A stretch of 64,000 nt of DNA. Source: Paramacrobiotus metropolitanus (lineage: Eukaryota > Tardigrada > Eutardigrada > Parachela > Macrobiotidae). The notes beneath the pieces are model-generated. The model worked only from the letters and a program-made list of their open reading frames with translations. It had not been told where the DNA came from and did not search any database. Shown piece after piece: positions 1 through 7,543 of the stretch. The translations under genes and the position numbers were made by a program. Position 1 is the stretch's first letter. Every line of letters starts with the position of its first letter. The stretch spans positions 110,563-174,562 of the forward strand of contig NW_026570407.1 of assembly GCF_019649055.1 (NCBI RefSeq), given 5' to 3'.

Positions 1-406
1 CAGAAATTGAGCTGGAAAGTGACCTTTGAGCTGAGTTGAGTTTGGAAGTGACCTTTAAGACCTGAAACTGACAAACAGTGACCTTTATCGAAGCGAAGTT
101 GAATTGTGTAATAGTACAGCGATATCAGCAGCTGTAGGAAATTGTTCGTAAACGCGTTCCGAATTGTAAAAGCGGTGTCGAAGTTTCGTCTGGAAAGTGA
201 CCTTTAGGGCAAATTTCTCGAACTTTTTACCGAAAAAGTGACCTTTAAACGGGACTTAGACGAATTTTTTCAACCGAAAAGTGACCTTTAACAGGAACTT
301 TGAAAAATTCGTAGAGCGTAAAGTGACCTTTAGGGCAATCGAATAAACCATACAATAACGTGTGTGTGAGAACAATTGGCAGGAGCGTCAAAGTTATCCG
401 ATCAAC
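1..406 (+). promoter_or_regulatory. Gag leader with seven GTGACCTTT copies
   Basis: Non-coding stretch before the first Gag ATG at 407. It contains seven near-identical copies of AGTGACCTTT at 18-27, 47-56, 77-86 (preceded by C), 196-205, 237-246, 280-289 and 322-331, all in the same orientation. Most extend to AAAGTGACCTTT, an imperfect palindrome (AAAG-TGAC-CTTT). Several copies fall in or next to inverted repeats: AGTTT 39-43 with AAACT 65-69, ACTTTTT 222-228 with AAAAAGT 233-239, and a 13-bp arm pair at 260-273/299-312. No TATA box or tRNA primer-binding site is evident, so this is probably the untranslated leader between an unseen 5' LTR and gag. Confidence 0.7.
260..312 (+). other. 13-bp stem-loop presenting one GTGACCTTT in its loop
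   Basis: Bases 260-273 (ACGAATTTTTTCAA) pair with 299-312 (TTTGAAAAATTCGT), giving 13 base pairs with one bulged T. The 25-base interior carries the motif copy at 280-289. It lies 95 bases before the Gag start codon. Confidence 0.6.
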
Positions 407-1132
407 ATGGATAAAGACAACGCGGAACGGACATCTAACAGCAGCCAGGGAAGCAGGAGCTCCCGCGGATCACAGCAAGGCGCAGTTGATCCTTATAGAA
501 AAGAATACAAGTCGCTCGCGCGTCCAGTCGGACATGACAGACAGACCCGAGCAGCCGTGACCTTTGCAAGGAAGGACAGCAAAGGCAGTGACAGTACATA
601 CAAAGTGGCGCTGGGAGCTACAGAGAACGAAGAGAGCTCCAGCGGAGATGGAAAGCAAACCCCCGCGTTCGTGGCGGGAGGAAAACCGATGAACCAGAAA
701 AAGGTCACTGGTGAGGATGGAACCATAAAAACGGAAGCGGAAGCAGTCGGGGCATCACAGCTGGATGCTACCATTGTCAGAATAGAAGAGCAGGATAAAA
801 AGGCAAACCTGACTCAATCGGAAGGTGGAAACACAAAGGTCACCGAAGCGGAACTGGCTGAACTTGGATTGAGTGACCTTTCGCTGAATGACAAAACGGC
901 GGATGATGACCTTTGGGCAACTCCAATGGTCTCCGATGAATTAAACGAATCATATTTCACGGATGACGAGACGACAATGAACATGTCCTTCCAAACCGCG
1001 ATGAAGGAAGCTGACCGTGCTGAAGGGATAACACCATTCAAAGACATACCGGAACACCTTATCGAACGCACACAAACGGGAAGGTCATCAATGTTCGACC
1101 GCCATCACCGAACAGTCCCACAACGACTTTGA
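407..1132 (+). CDS. gag: Gag, N-terminal segment (frame broken at its 3' end)
   Basis: An open frame starting at ATG 407, the first in-frame ATG in context CAACATGG, encodes about 241 residues of hydrophilic Ser/Lys/Glu-rich protein with no signal peptide or membrane segment. I recognise no domain. It probably forms the matrix-like, disordered head of Gag. The frame ends at TGA 1130-1132. The continuation of the protein, which becomes coiled coil, is in the -1 frame, open from 1024 onward, so a one-base change between about 1024 and 1132 has broken the gene. The coding sequence carries DNA-level AAGGTCA/TGACCTT copies read as SDLS, DDLW and KVT in this frame. Confidence 0.65.
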   Translation: MDKDNAERTSNSSQGSRSSRGSQQGAVDPYRKEYKSLARPVGHDRQTRAAVTFARKDSKGSDSTYKVALGATENEESSSGDGKQTPAFVAGGKPMNQKKVTGEDGTIKTEAEAVGASQLDATIVRIEEQDKKANLTQSEGGNTKVTEAELAELGLSDLSLNDKTADDDLWATPMVSDELNESYFTDDETTMNMSFQTAMKEADRAEGITPFKDIPEHLIERTQTGRSSMFDRHHRTVPQRL

Positions 1133-1452
1133 GGACTCGCGTGAGGGAGTTGGAAAGCGAATTCGAAGCCAAGGGGAGTCAGGCAATGAAACGAACGAAA
1201 GAAAACCGGGATAAACTGTCGTCCCTGGAAGCCCGGATTTATGAATTGGAACAACAACAAGTTGACTTGGAAAGCGCAGCGGATGAATGGAAAATCAAAT
1301 ACGAACGTCAAAGAGAACTCGCGGAAGAATATTTGAAGATGACAGATGACAGAGAAATGGAAGGTCATCTCGCAGTCGGTGATCTTAATGAGAGTATGTC
1401 CGAAGAAACAGCGGAAAGGTCACGGCACTTAGCAGAATTGAAGGACGAATGA
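1129..1452 (+). CDS. gag: Gag, coiled-coil segment 1 (ends at in-frame TGA)
   Basis: An open segment of about 107 residues, dominated by Glu, Lys, Arg and Leu in heptad-like spacing, predicts a long alpha-helical coiled coil. It ends at TGA 1450-1452, but the same frame is open immediately downstream and continues the coiled coil, so this is an internal stop in one protein. The start shown is only the beginning of unambiguous coding in this frame. Coiled coils in Gag can drive self-association. The context of the stop (GAA TGA GAC) fits a single transition from CGA. Confidence 0.6.
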   Translation: MRTRVRELESEFEAKGSQAMKRTKENRDKLSSLEARIYELEQQQVDLESAADEWKIKYERQRELAEEYLKMTDDREMEGHLAVGDLNESMSEETAERSRHLAELKDE

Positions 1453-3501
1453 GACTCGCTGAAGTCAAAGGTCACCGAAGCTGAAACGAAAAGAGATGAA
1501 TATGCAAACAAACTCGCCGATGCTACTCAGAGGTTGTTGACGAACACCACTGAAGTCTTCAAGCTCAGGAATGACCTGAAGCTGCGCGACGAGAATATCG
1601 GGACCCTCCAGAAGGAGTCATACGACCACCAGAGAAGGGCTGATGAAGCCGCTAAGGTGGCAAAGGACTTGCGAGATCTTACAGCCACCGAAGGTGTACG
1701 GTTGAATAATGAAATAAGACAGGTGATGGAAGAGAACAAGGCGTTGAAGGAGGACAACAAAAAGGTCACTGAAGAGATCAAAGAGTTGAAAGAAGCCGCG
1801 AAGACAATTGCCGACCAGGGCTTGAGATGGGAGCATGAGGCGCGCCTCCTGGACACAAAGGTCACGGCACTTGAACTGAAAGATAAAGAGTGGCAACAGA
1901 CGGTCCATCAGAAGACACAGGAGATCATCAAACTCAACACGGAGTTGATCGATATGACCCAAACGGCAATGATGAGAGAAGATGAGGTCAATCAGACAAA
2001 AACCCAACTGAAAGCGGCAGCCGATGAGTATTCGAAACTGGAAAGAGACGTGACCCAGTTGGCGGAACACATCAGGAAAGTGGAAAATGATACTGAAAAG
2101 GTCACCCAGGAAAAAACGTTCCAACTACATCAGCACATGTTGAAGGTCAACGAAGAGAATCAAAAATTGAAAACTGAAAAGGAGGAATATCAGTTGAAAG
2201 TCAGACGCCTTGAAGACGAGAATAAGGCCCTCAACATGTCAAACAAACACAAGGATGAACAGCTTCTGCAATATGGAGTCAGAACAGCAGCAGTGGAATC
2301 ACCGCCGCCCAGTTACAGCAAAGCACATGAAACGGGCACGGGCAAAAGTTTCCATTTTGAAATGCCGCTACGAACTGGTACCGGCAAAGGAAATGTCAAA
2401 AATGAAACGAACGGTGACCAGGACAAAGAACTACCATTAGGAGGTTATCCACAAACGAGTCACGGTGATCCCTCCCAATTTCCCCCGCACATCGAAACGA
2501 ATGTCTTCGTCGATGAAGGGAGAAGAGACCGACCGCCCAGCCGGCAAGAGCGCCCACGGAAGTCCCGCTACGGAAAGGCGAAACGAAACCAAAACGACGA
2601 TGAAAGTAGCGAAGAGGAGGATGACCCGACAGCAGAATCGACAGCCGCACAATTGACAAAAGCACTCAATTCGATGGCTCGGAAAACGACGTTAGTGACC
2701 TTTGATGGAAGTCGCGATGCAGTTAATGGCTGGACACAATTGGTCAGGGATACGCAGCGAACATACCGACTTACTGACGATCAAATCCTAATCGAAATAG
2801 CTAGTGCGGTGAAGGGACCGGCAAAAACCTGGTTCGAAGGAGAGAGAGAAATCGCACTCCAGGAAGAGATCGAATATACGGTTACAGAATGGATGACCAA
2901 ATTCAAGGATGAATATGGTGACCGTGACGAAGAAGTTCTTGGGTTACGGGAAGCCATGGCAGGGAAATTTGACCTTGGTAAAGAATCGCTTGATCAGTTT
3001 TATCAAGCGATCATGAAATTCAAGGCAAAGAGAATCATAACCGAAAAACAAGCAGTTGGTTTCCTGATCGAAGGATGCAGAGTCGACGGTGACCTTTACA
3101 GAGCACTGCGTACACAGCAGTGCAGAACGCCAACCGAAATCAAAGATTTCTTCCGACATTGGTCAGCTGGAGAAGAGAAATACAAGGCTCCCAAAAGTCA
3201 ACGTAACCAAGATTACGTGACCATCCGGTCTGGACAAGTCGAAACGATGCCACAACAAAGGATTGCGGCAGCGCCGGTTCAACAGGCGGTGGAATACCGC
3301 AGAGAAGCCCCGGTGCAAGAGGTCACAAAGGAGGTGACCTTTATCGACAGCCAGACGGGACAACCAATTACGTACGCTATGGTGGCGGCAATCCAAGCAG
3401 CGGCTCAAGTGAGACCGGCACTTCAGAATGTGGCTCCACCGGCACCACAGAATGTGGCCCCTGTGAATGTTGGGGTACCACAACAGGGAACGGGCAACTG
3501 A
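1453..3501 (+). CDS. gag: Gag, coiled-coil segment 2 and capsid-like retrotransposon gag domain
   Basis: This continues the frame after TGA 1450-1452. The first ~250 residues are a long Lys/Glu/Leu coiled coil (to about 2270). A charged linker with an acidic Glu/Asp run follows (about 2590-2640). Then comes a capsid-like domain at about 2650-3190 with the hallmarks of Ty3/gypsy Gag: FDG at its start, an AKTWFEGE-type helix, a W-x2-F-x3-Y-type helix and a D-L-x5-S-L-x2-F-Y segment. A Pro/Gln/Val-rich tail leads to TGA 3499-3501. The frame stays open past that stop into the zinc-knuckle segment, so it too is internal. Gag proteins of this family assemble the particle that packages element RNA. 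Confidence 0.8.
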   Translation, partial: DSLKSKVTEAETKRDEYANKLADATQRLLTNTTEVFKLRNDLKLRDENIGTLQKESYDHQRRADEAAKVAKDLRDLTATEGVRLNNEIRQVMEENKALKEDNKKVTEEIKELKEAAKTIADQGLRWEHEARLLDTKVTALELKDKEWQQTVHQKTQEIIKLNTELIDMTQTAMMREDEVNQTKTQLKAAADEYSKLERDVTQLAEHIRKVENDTEKVTQEKTFQLHQHMLKVNEENQKLKTEKEEYQLKVRRLEDENKALNMSNKHKDEQLLQYGVRTAAVESPPPSYSKAHETGTGKSFHFEMPLRTGTGKGNVKNETNGDQDKELPLGGYPQTSHGDPSQFPPHIETNVFVDEGRRDRPPSRQERPRKSRYGKAKRNQNDDESSEEEDDPTAESTAAQLTKALNSMARKTTLVTFDGSRDAVNGWTQLVRDTQRTYRLTDDQILIEIASAVKGPAKTWFEGEREIALQEEIEYTVTEWMTKFKDEYGDRDEEVLGLREAMAGKFDLGKESLDQFYQAIMKFKAKRIITEKQAVGFLIEGCRVDGDLYRALRTQQCRTPTEIKDFFRHWSAGEEKYKAPKSQRNQDYVTIRSGQVETMPQQRIAAAPVQQAVEYRREAPVQEVTKEVTFIDSQTGQPITYAMVAAIQAAAQVRPALQNVAPPAPQNVAPVNVGVPQQGTGN

Positions 3502-4230
3502 AATTTCGGTGGAAACGGATACGGAAATGGAAATTGGAATGGAGGTCAAGGGAACTTCCAGAATCAGGGTCAAGGTCAAGGCAACTTTCAGCCAAACAGA
3601 GGGAATCAGAATAATTTCCAGCAGAATCAAGGGTCACGAACTGAGTTCAAGTTTCAGATGATCGACGGATGGGTTGCAAACGGCGTGCAGATGTGCCAGT
3701 ACTGTATGTACGGTAACCACCAGACCCAAGGATGTAAGTTCGCGAACACGCCGCCAGACCAGAATCCGAACCTGTTCGCCTTCAGAGAGTGGCAACGCCT
3801 TCGCGCCACAGGCGGCTGGCGTCAGGCGGTGGCAAACGGATATGACCTGATTGCGCAATGGTACCAGGCTCGGGCAAACTTCCCAAATCAACAAGGAAAC
3901 GGGAATAACGGAAATGGCGGTGGCCAGAATGGTGGCTACGGCCGTGGTGGCTTCGGCCGCGGCGGCTTCAGAGGAAGAAACAGAGGCTTCGGCCGCGGAA
4001 ATTGGAATGGCGGCAACCGAAACGGTGGAAACGGGGGTGGCCAAGGAAACTACCAACAGGGTGGTGGCCAAAATAATGGTGGTGGTCAAAACAATGGTGG
4101 TGGCCAGAATAACGGAGGCGGACAAAATTATGTCCCGGTGAATAACGGCGGACAAGGAAATGTGCAAGGAAATGTGCAGGGCGCGCAACAAGGTGGTGCG
4201 CCGGTTCAGGGAAACGGGCAAGATCAGTAG
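3502..4230 (+). CDS. gag: Gag, nucleocapsid segment: CCHC zinc knuckle and RGG/Gly-Asn tail
   Basis: Same frame as the previous segment, downstream of the in-frame TGA at 3499-3501. The first internal ATG is at 3658. The codons at 3694-3735 spell a CCHC zinc knuckle with exact C-x2-C-x4-H-x4-C spacing, the nucleic-acid-binding signature of retroelement nucleocapsids. After it come a Trp-containing helix and about 110 residues of Gly/Asn/Gln/Arg repeats with RGG and RGR motifs, an RNA-binding, phase-separation-prone composition. The true Gag stop is TAG 4228-4230, which lies inside the stem of the frameshift signal at 4209-4251. Confidence 0.85.
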   Translation, partial: NFGGNGYGNGNWNGGQGNFQNQGQGQGNFQPNRGNQNNFQQNQGSRTEFKFQMIDGWVANGVQMCQYCMYGNHQTQGCKFANTPPDQNPNLFAFREWQRLRATGGWRQAVANGYDLIAQWYQARANFPNQQGNGNNGNGGGQNGGYGRGGFGRGGFRGRNRGFGRGNWNGGNRNGGNGGGQGNYQQGGGQNNGGGQNNGGGQNNGGGQNYVPVNNGGQGNVQGNVQGAQQGGAPVQGNGQDQ

Positions 4231-4251
4231 GCACCGGTGAGCCTACTGATC
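4209..4251 (+). promoter_or_regulatory. Gag-Pol -1 ribosomal frameshift signal (slippery GGGAAAC plus stem-loop)
   Basis: The heptamer GGGAAAC at 4209-4215 is in the X XXY YYZ phase required by the Gag frame (GGA at 4210, AAC at 4213). After a 6-base spacer (4216-4221), bases 4222-4232 (GATCAGTAGGC) pair perfectly with 4241-4251 (GCCTACTGATC), giving an 11-bp stem with the 8-base loop ACCGGTGA. Gag's TAG stop (4228-4230) is inside the 5' arm. A -1 shift moves ribosomes into the frame that is open from 4215 through 4913. These are the three canonical parts of a retroviral-type -1 frameshift site. Function is inferred. Confidence 0.85.
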
Positions 4252-4916
4252 GACCCGACCCGAAACCACCGGATAAAAGGGAAATGGAAAGGTCACCACT
4301 GCAGAATGGTACTGCAGTGAATGTGACCACTGTGACGGCTATAAGGATGCCGTCAGCGCAAAAAGAAAGTGGACCGGCTATATGGATGCCGCAACCACAG
4401 CAAACGGCTATATGGATGCCGCCACAGCAAATAGAAACGGCTAAATGGATGTCGTCATTGCAAAAGAAAATTGAAACGGCTATAAGGATGCCGTCACAGC
4501 AGCAAAAAGAACTGGTTATCGGGAAACCAGTACAAGTGGATAAAAGGTCACCGCAGAATGGTACTGCGAGTGGAAACGCGCAACGGGACCAAAGGTCACC
4601 GCAGAATGGTACTGCGAGTGGAAATCGTCGTGACGGTAGCGCGACACTGCGAACAGCACAGCAAAATGAAAGGTCACCGTACTGCAGCGAAGAAGTGCTA
4701 GCGCAACGACGCGCACAACGGAATGCAAAGATTAAACAGGCGCTGCTGAACCAGAAGAAACCGCAGAACGACACTGCGCAAGAGGTAAATAAGCAACATG
4801 CAAAATTCCGGAAATACTTGGCAGAAAACGATAAGGGAATGAGCCAAGTTGCGACTGTTACGGAGAACCAAAGCCAAAGTTTTGGAATTGTTCCGAGGAC
4901 GAGGAAGAGAAATTGA
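4215..4916 (+). CDS. pol: Pol N-terminal linker, read by -1 frameshift from Gag
   Basis: This frame is entered by the -1 shift at 4209-4215 and is open to TGA 4914-4916; the first ATG inside it is at 4284. It encodes a low-complexity polar protein built of short repeats (TAIRMP/TAIWMP, PQNGTA, ERSP) that track DNA hairpins and the AAAGGTCA motif rather than a recognisable fold. The next Pol segment lies in the frame one base back, open from 4835, and its acidic start is read across the TGA. A one-base lesion between 4835 and 4913 therefore probably separates them. I found no slippery heptamer there, so a second programmed shift is unlikely. Confidence 0.6.
   Translation, partial: RARSVGTGEPTDRPDPKPPDKREMERSPLQNGTAVNVTTVTAIRMPSAQKESGPAIWMPQPQQTAIWMPPQQIETAKWMSSLQKKIETAIRMPSQQQKELVIGKPVQVDKRSPQNGTASGNAQRDQRSPQNGTASGNRRDGSATLRTAQQNERSPYCSEEVLAQRRAQRNAKIKQALLNQKKPQNDTAQEVNKQHAKFRKYLAENDKGMSQVATVTENQSQSFGIVPRTRKRN
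4297..4778 (+). repeat. Cluster of about ten short hairpins with two conserved loop families
   Basis: Inverted repeats with two recurring loop types. Loop TATAAGGAT/TATATGGAT is enclosed by TGACGGC/GCCGTCA (4333-4339/4349-4355), CGGC/GCCG (4375-4378/4388-4391 and 4405-4408/4418-4421) and ACGGC/GCCGT (4476-4480/4490-4494). Loop AATGGTA (once AACGACA) is enclosed by CACTGCAG/CTGCAGTG (4297-4304/4312-4319) and CGCAG/CTGCG (4552-4556/4564-4568, 4600-4604/4612-4616 and 4762-4766/4774-4778). A further hairpin, ACTGGTT/AACCAGT with loop ATCGGGA, is at 4511-4517/4525-4531. Four AAAGGTCAC copies sit directly before or overlapping these stems. Confidence 0.75.
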
Positions 4917-7543
4917 TAAGGCAAAAATGGATGGAACAGAATATCCCTGTTACCAGTAAAGATGAAAGGTCATTTTCCGTAGGAACAGTCCAAGTGAAAA
5001 GTAAAGGAGCAAGTGCGAACGCTAAAGGTCACGGTGAAAGCGCCGTGTTAAAAGGTCAAGAAACAGACTTGACACTGCGAACAGCGCAGCAGAAGAATAG
5101 CGAACCGGCACAGCAGAACTCCGACGACTCACTTGTGGATGCAGTAACGCTGCAACGGAAGGAAATATGGCAAAAAGTAGCTTACAGACCGAATGGGAAT
5201 CACGGGATGTGGATACCCGTGACGCCAAAAGCAAAAAAGAAGGCGGGAATGTCACAAGAAGACTACAGGGATATGCAGGAATTGCGAACGCAATATGAGA
5301 GAAAACGACTGGAAGAATTGGTTACTGGGAAAGAAGTTAAAAGGTCACCGAACCTTGCTCCAGTATTCAACGCAACTGAATACAAGAATGCACAAGCTGA
5401 CCTGAATAACCCGCGAAACGCACCGCCGGAAAACAAACCGCTGAATTATGGAGAAAAAGTCCCCAAACAAAAGCTGACAGGCGGCGGATTTGTTATAAAG
5501 CGCAATGAAAGGTCACAGGACTTAGCGCAAAATGAACAAAAAGGACGGTCAAATGAGATGGCGCAAACGCAACAGAGTAGCGCAGCTGAGAGGTCACGGG
5601 ACTTATCGCAAGCATTACAAAAGGATGCCAACGACAAATCACCAGCCCGAACGGATGGAATGTCTTCACAGACTAACCCGACGAAAACGAATAATGAAGT
5701 GTCAGCAAAAGTCATTGAATGGATGACCGAAAAGGGATATGATATGGTAACATATGAAAGGTCACCAAATGAGATGAAAGATAGCGAAGCAGATGAATTG
5801 AAGCGAGCTGACCAAATAACAAGTGAAGTCATTGAGAAGCTGCGAGACAAACGAAATGAAAACTGCAAAGAGGAACTGATCCACGAGACGATAAATGAAG
5901 TGACTAAAGGTCACGTGGACAGCACAAAAGCGAGCGAGCAAGTGCAGAAGGCTGAAAAGGTCACCAGTGGTAAAACGGTTACAGAAAAGCAAGTTGACAA
6001 GACAAAAACGCGACAATTTTACGACGTTCGAGCTGACGTTCCACACAGGATTGATAAGTTGAGCGAGATACTGAAAGGTCATAGCACTCTAGCTAAAGGG
6101 CAAGCGCTTCCCGATATGGATCCGGGACCAGTATCGCTAATTCCTGTGAAATGCAAGATTCACACCTTGAAGATTCAAAACGGAAAATTGCCTAAGAGAA
6201 TCGAAGCGTACACTCACGAAGTGAAAGTTGGAGATATAAAGGTCAACGCAATGCTGGACACCGGCGCCGAGACGTCGCTGATCAGTAAACCGTTTTACGA
6301 AACAAATGGACTTCATATGCTCCCATTGCCACCAGACAGATTGGTGAAGATAAACGGAATTAGCGGAACGTCAGGATTCCTGGTGACGCATTACTGCGTA
6401 GCACCAGTGACCTTAAGGAAAAAGACTAGCGAACATTCATTTTACGTCCGACCGAAGTGCGACGACGTACAGGTGCTACTGGAATTCGACTTCTTAGAGA
6501 AGAAGTTCGTACTAATGGATAACGAAGGCGAAGAAGAAACAGAAGATGATCCGAAACCAGCTGCCAAAGTTCAAGTCGGAAAGGTCACCGAACTTGTAAA
6601 ACAGACGGGAAATGCTCAAACGGTTAATAAAACGCTAATCCCAGTACCAGAGGCACCGGGAAAGGCAAAGGAAATGAGGGCGAAAAAAGAATTGTCACCA
6701 TTTGAGCAGCTACAAATGATTCAACAGGAGATTGAAAACACACTAAACCGGACAATGCTGACACAAAAGGGAAGAGAAAAGGTCATCCCAGTACCAGAGG
6801 CACCGGGAATGACGAGAGTGCAGCAAAACGAGATTAGCCAACGGACAATCCCGGTACCACAGGCACCGGAGAAGAAAAGCGAAAGTGGAAATGCCAAAAA
6901 AGCGAACGAGAGGAAAAAGGAACCGCTTACGCCAGACACGGAAGAGGCGATCATATTTCTCCCGGACGGGAGAAGTATGATCGCAGATAACGGTGAGCAA
7001 GGAGCCACAGAAAAAGAATACGTCGAAAAAGCTATCCCAGTACCAGAGGCACTGGGAAAGGAAAACGAAAGGTCACCAGCGACAAGAGTTGCGAACTTGG
7101 AACCAGAGCGCACTTCGAACCTTTTCGAACCACGACCTGCTACCGAAAATGAAACCGAAGAAAAAGATTTGCAAAGAGTACCAGAGCGTACCCCGAATTT
7201 TTTCGAACCTCGATCTGCTACTGAAAATGACGAAAGGTCACCAACACTAGAAGAGATTGCTGCCACACAGAAAGAAGCGACAGCTGCAGCGAAAGAATCG
7301 CTTGTGCCTGGCATGGAGTGGGCAAAGCCTATCCCAGTACCAGAGGCACTGGGAATAAAGACGGCTAAAGTCACAAAGGATAAAAAGAGTGAAAGGTTGC
7401 GGATATTGAAACGAATAGCCGAAGAAGAGCAGATGTTCGTGAGCGAAATCCGCAACAAAGCACTTGAACAATTGAAAGGTCACCAACTGGACAATAAAAC
7501 AGAAATTATTGAAATATCCTCCGACGAAGCGAGTATAACATAA
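4913..7543 (+). CDS. pol: Pol, aspartic protease (retropepsin) segment with repeat-rich flanks
   Basis: An open frame that probably continues from the linker ORF; the frame is open from 4835 and its first ATG is at 4931. About 440 residues of charged, disordered linker, rich in ERS, KGH and KVT encoded by AAAGGTCA, precede a retropepsin domain. The catalytic Asp-Thr-Gly-Ala is encoded at 6257-6268, and a downstream LLEFDFL replaces the usual ILG-x-DFL, so the flap-side Gly is changed. After the protease come five copies of a Pro-rich IPVPEAPG/IPVPEALG peptide (6640-7356) and two FEPR boxes (about 7122 and 7198). It ends at TAA 7541-7543, but the same frame continues open beyond it. Retropepsins mature Gag-Pol inside particles. 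Confidence 0.8.
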   Translation: MIRQKWMEQNIPVTSKDERSFSVGTVQVKSKGASANAKGHGESAVLKGQETDLTLRTAQQKNSEPAQQNSDDSLVDAVTLQRKEIWQKVAYRPNGNHGMWIPVTPKAKKKAGMSQEDYRDMQELRTQYERKRLEELVTGKEVKRSPNLAPVFNATEYKNAQADLNNPRNAPPENKPLNYGEKVPKQKLTGGGFVIKRNERSQDLAQNEQKGRSNEMAQTQQSSAAERSRDLSQALQKDANDKSPARTDGMSSQTNPTKTNNEVSAKVIEWMTEKGYDMVTYERSPNEMKDSEADELKRADQITSEVIEKLRDKRNENCKEELIHETINEVTKGHVDSTKASEQVQKAEKVTSGKTVTEKQVDKTKTRQFYDVRADVPHRIDKLSEILKGHSTLAKGQALPDMDPGPVSLIPVKCKIHTLKIQNGKLPKRIEAYTHEVKVGDIKVNAMLDTGAETSLISKPFYETNGLHMLPLPPDRLVKINGISGTSGFLVTHYCVAPVTLRKKTSEHSFYVRPKCDDVQVLLEFDFLEKKFVLMDNEGEEETEDDPKPAAKVQVGKVTELVKQTGNAQTVNKTLIPVPEAPGKAKEMRAKKELSPFEQLQMIQQEIENTLNRTMLTQKGREKVIPVPEAPGMTRVQQNEISQRTIPVPQAPEKKSESGNAKKANERKKEPLTPDTEEAIIFLPDGRSMIADNGEQGATEKEYVEKAIPVPEALGKENERSPATRVANLEPERTSNLFEPRPATENETEEKDLQRVPERTPNFFEPRSATENDERSPTLEEIAATQKEATAAAKESLVPGMEWAKPIPVPEALGIKTAKVTKDKKSERLRILKRIAEEEQMFVSEIRNKALEQLKGHQLDNKTEIIEISSDEASIT
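6640..7356 (+). repeat. Five dispersed IPVPEA(P/L)G repeats, each a DNA hairpin
   Basis: Copies lie near 6641, 6785, 6850, 7033 and 7330. The last two fold as TCCCAG/CTGGGA (7035-7040/7052-7057 and 7332-7337/7349-7354) around the loop TACCAGAGGCA. The first two have the same arms with one A-C mismatch. The third changes both arms to CCGG/CCGG around TACCACAGGCA. Loop sequence and length are kept while arm bases vary. Confidence 0.65.
7101..7230 (+). repeat. Two composite 'CAGAGCG - hairpin - TTCGAACC' modules (protease segment)
   Basis: Each module has CCAGAGCG, a short hairpin, a T-rich TTCGAACC box and then a CTGCTAC/GAAAATGA tail. The hairpins are TTCGAA 7114-7119 with TTCGAA 7124-7129, and CGAA 7194-7197 with TTCG 7202-7205. 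Three further modules of the same architecture occur 7 kb downstream at 14133-14540, in another part of Pol. Confidence 0.6.

Noticed and set aside
3968-4924. 318-codon ORF on the - strand
   Set aside because: It is the antisense shadow of the Gly-rich Gag tail and hairpin-rich linker; composition is low-complexity and the sense strand has the CCHC knuckle and frameshift signal.
4880-4930. Second programmed -1 frameshift between Pol linker and protease
   Set aside because: The frame change is -1, but no X XXY YYZ heptamer in phase and no strong downstream stem are present; a simple indel is more likely.
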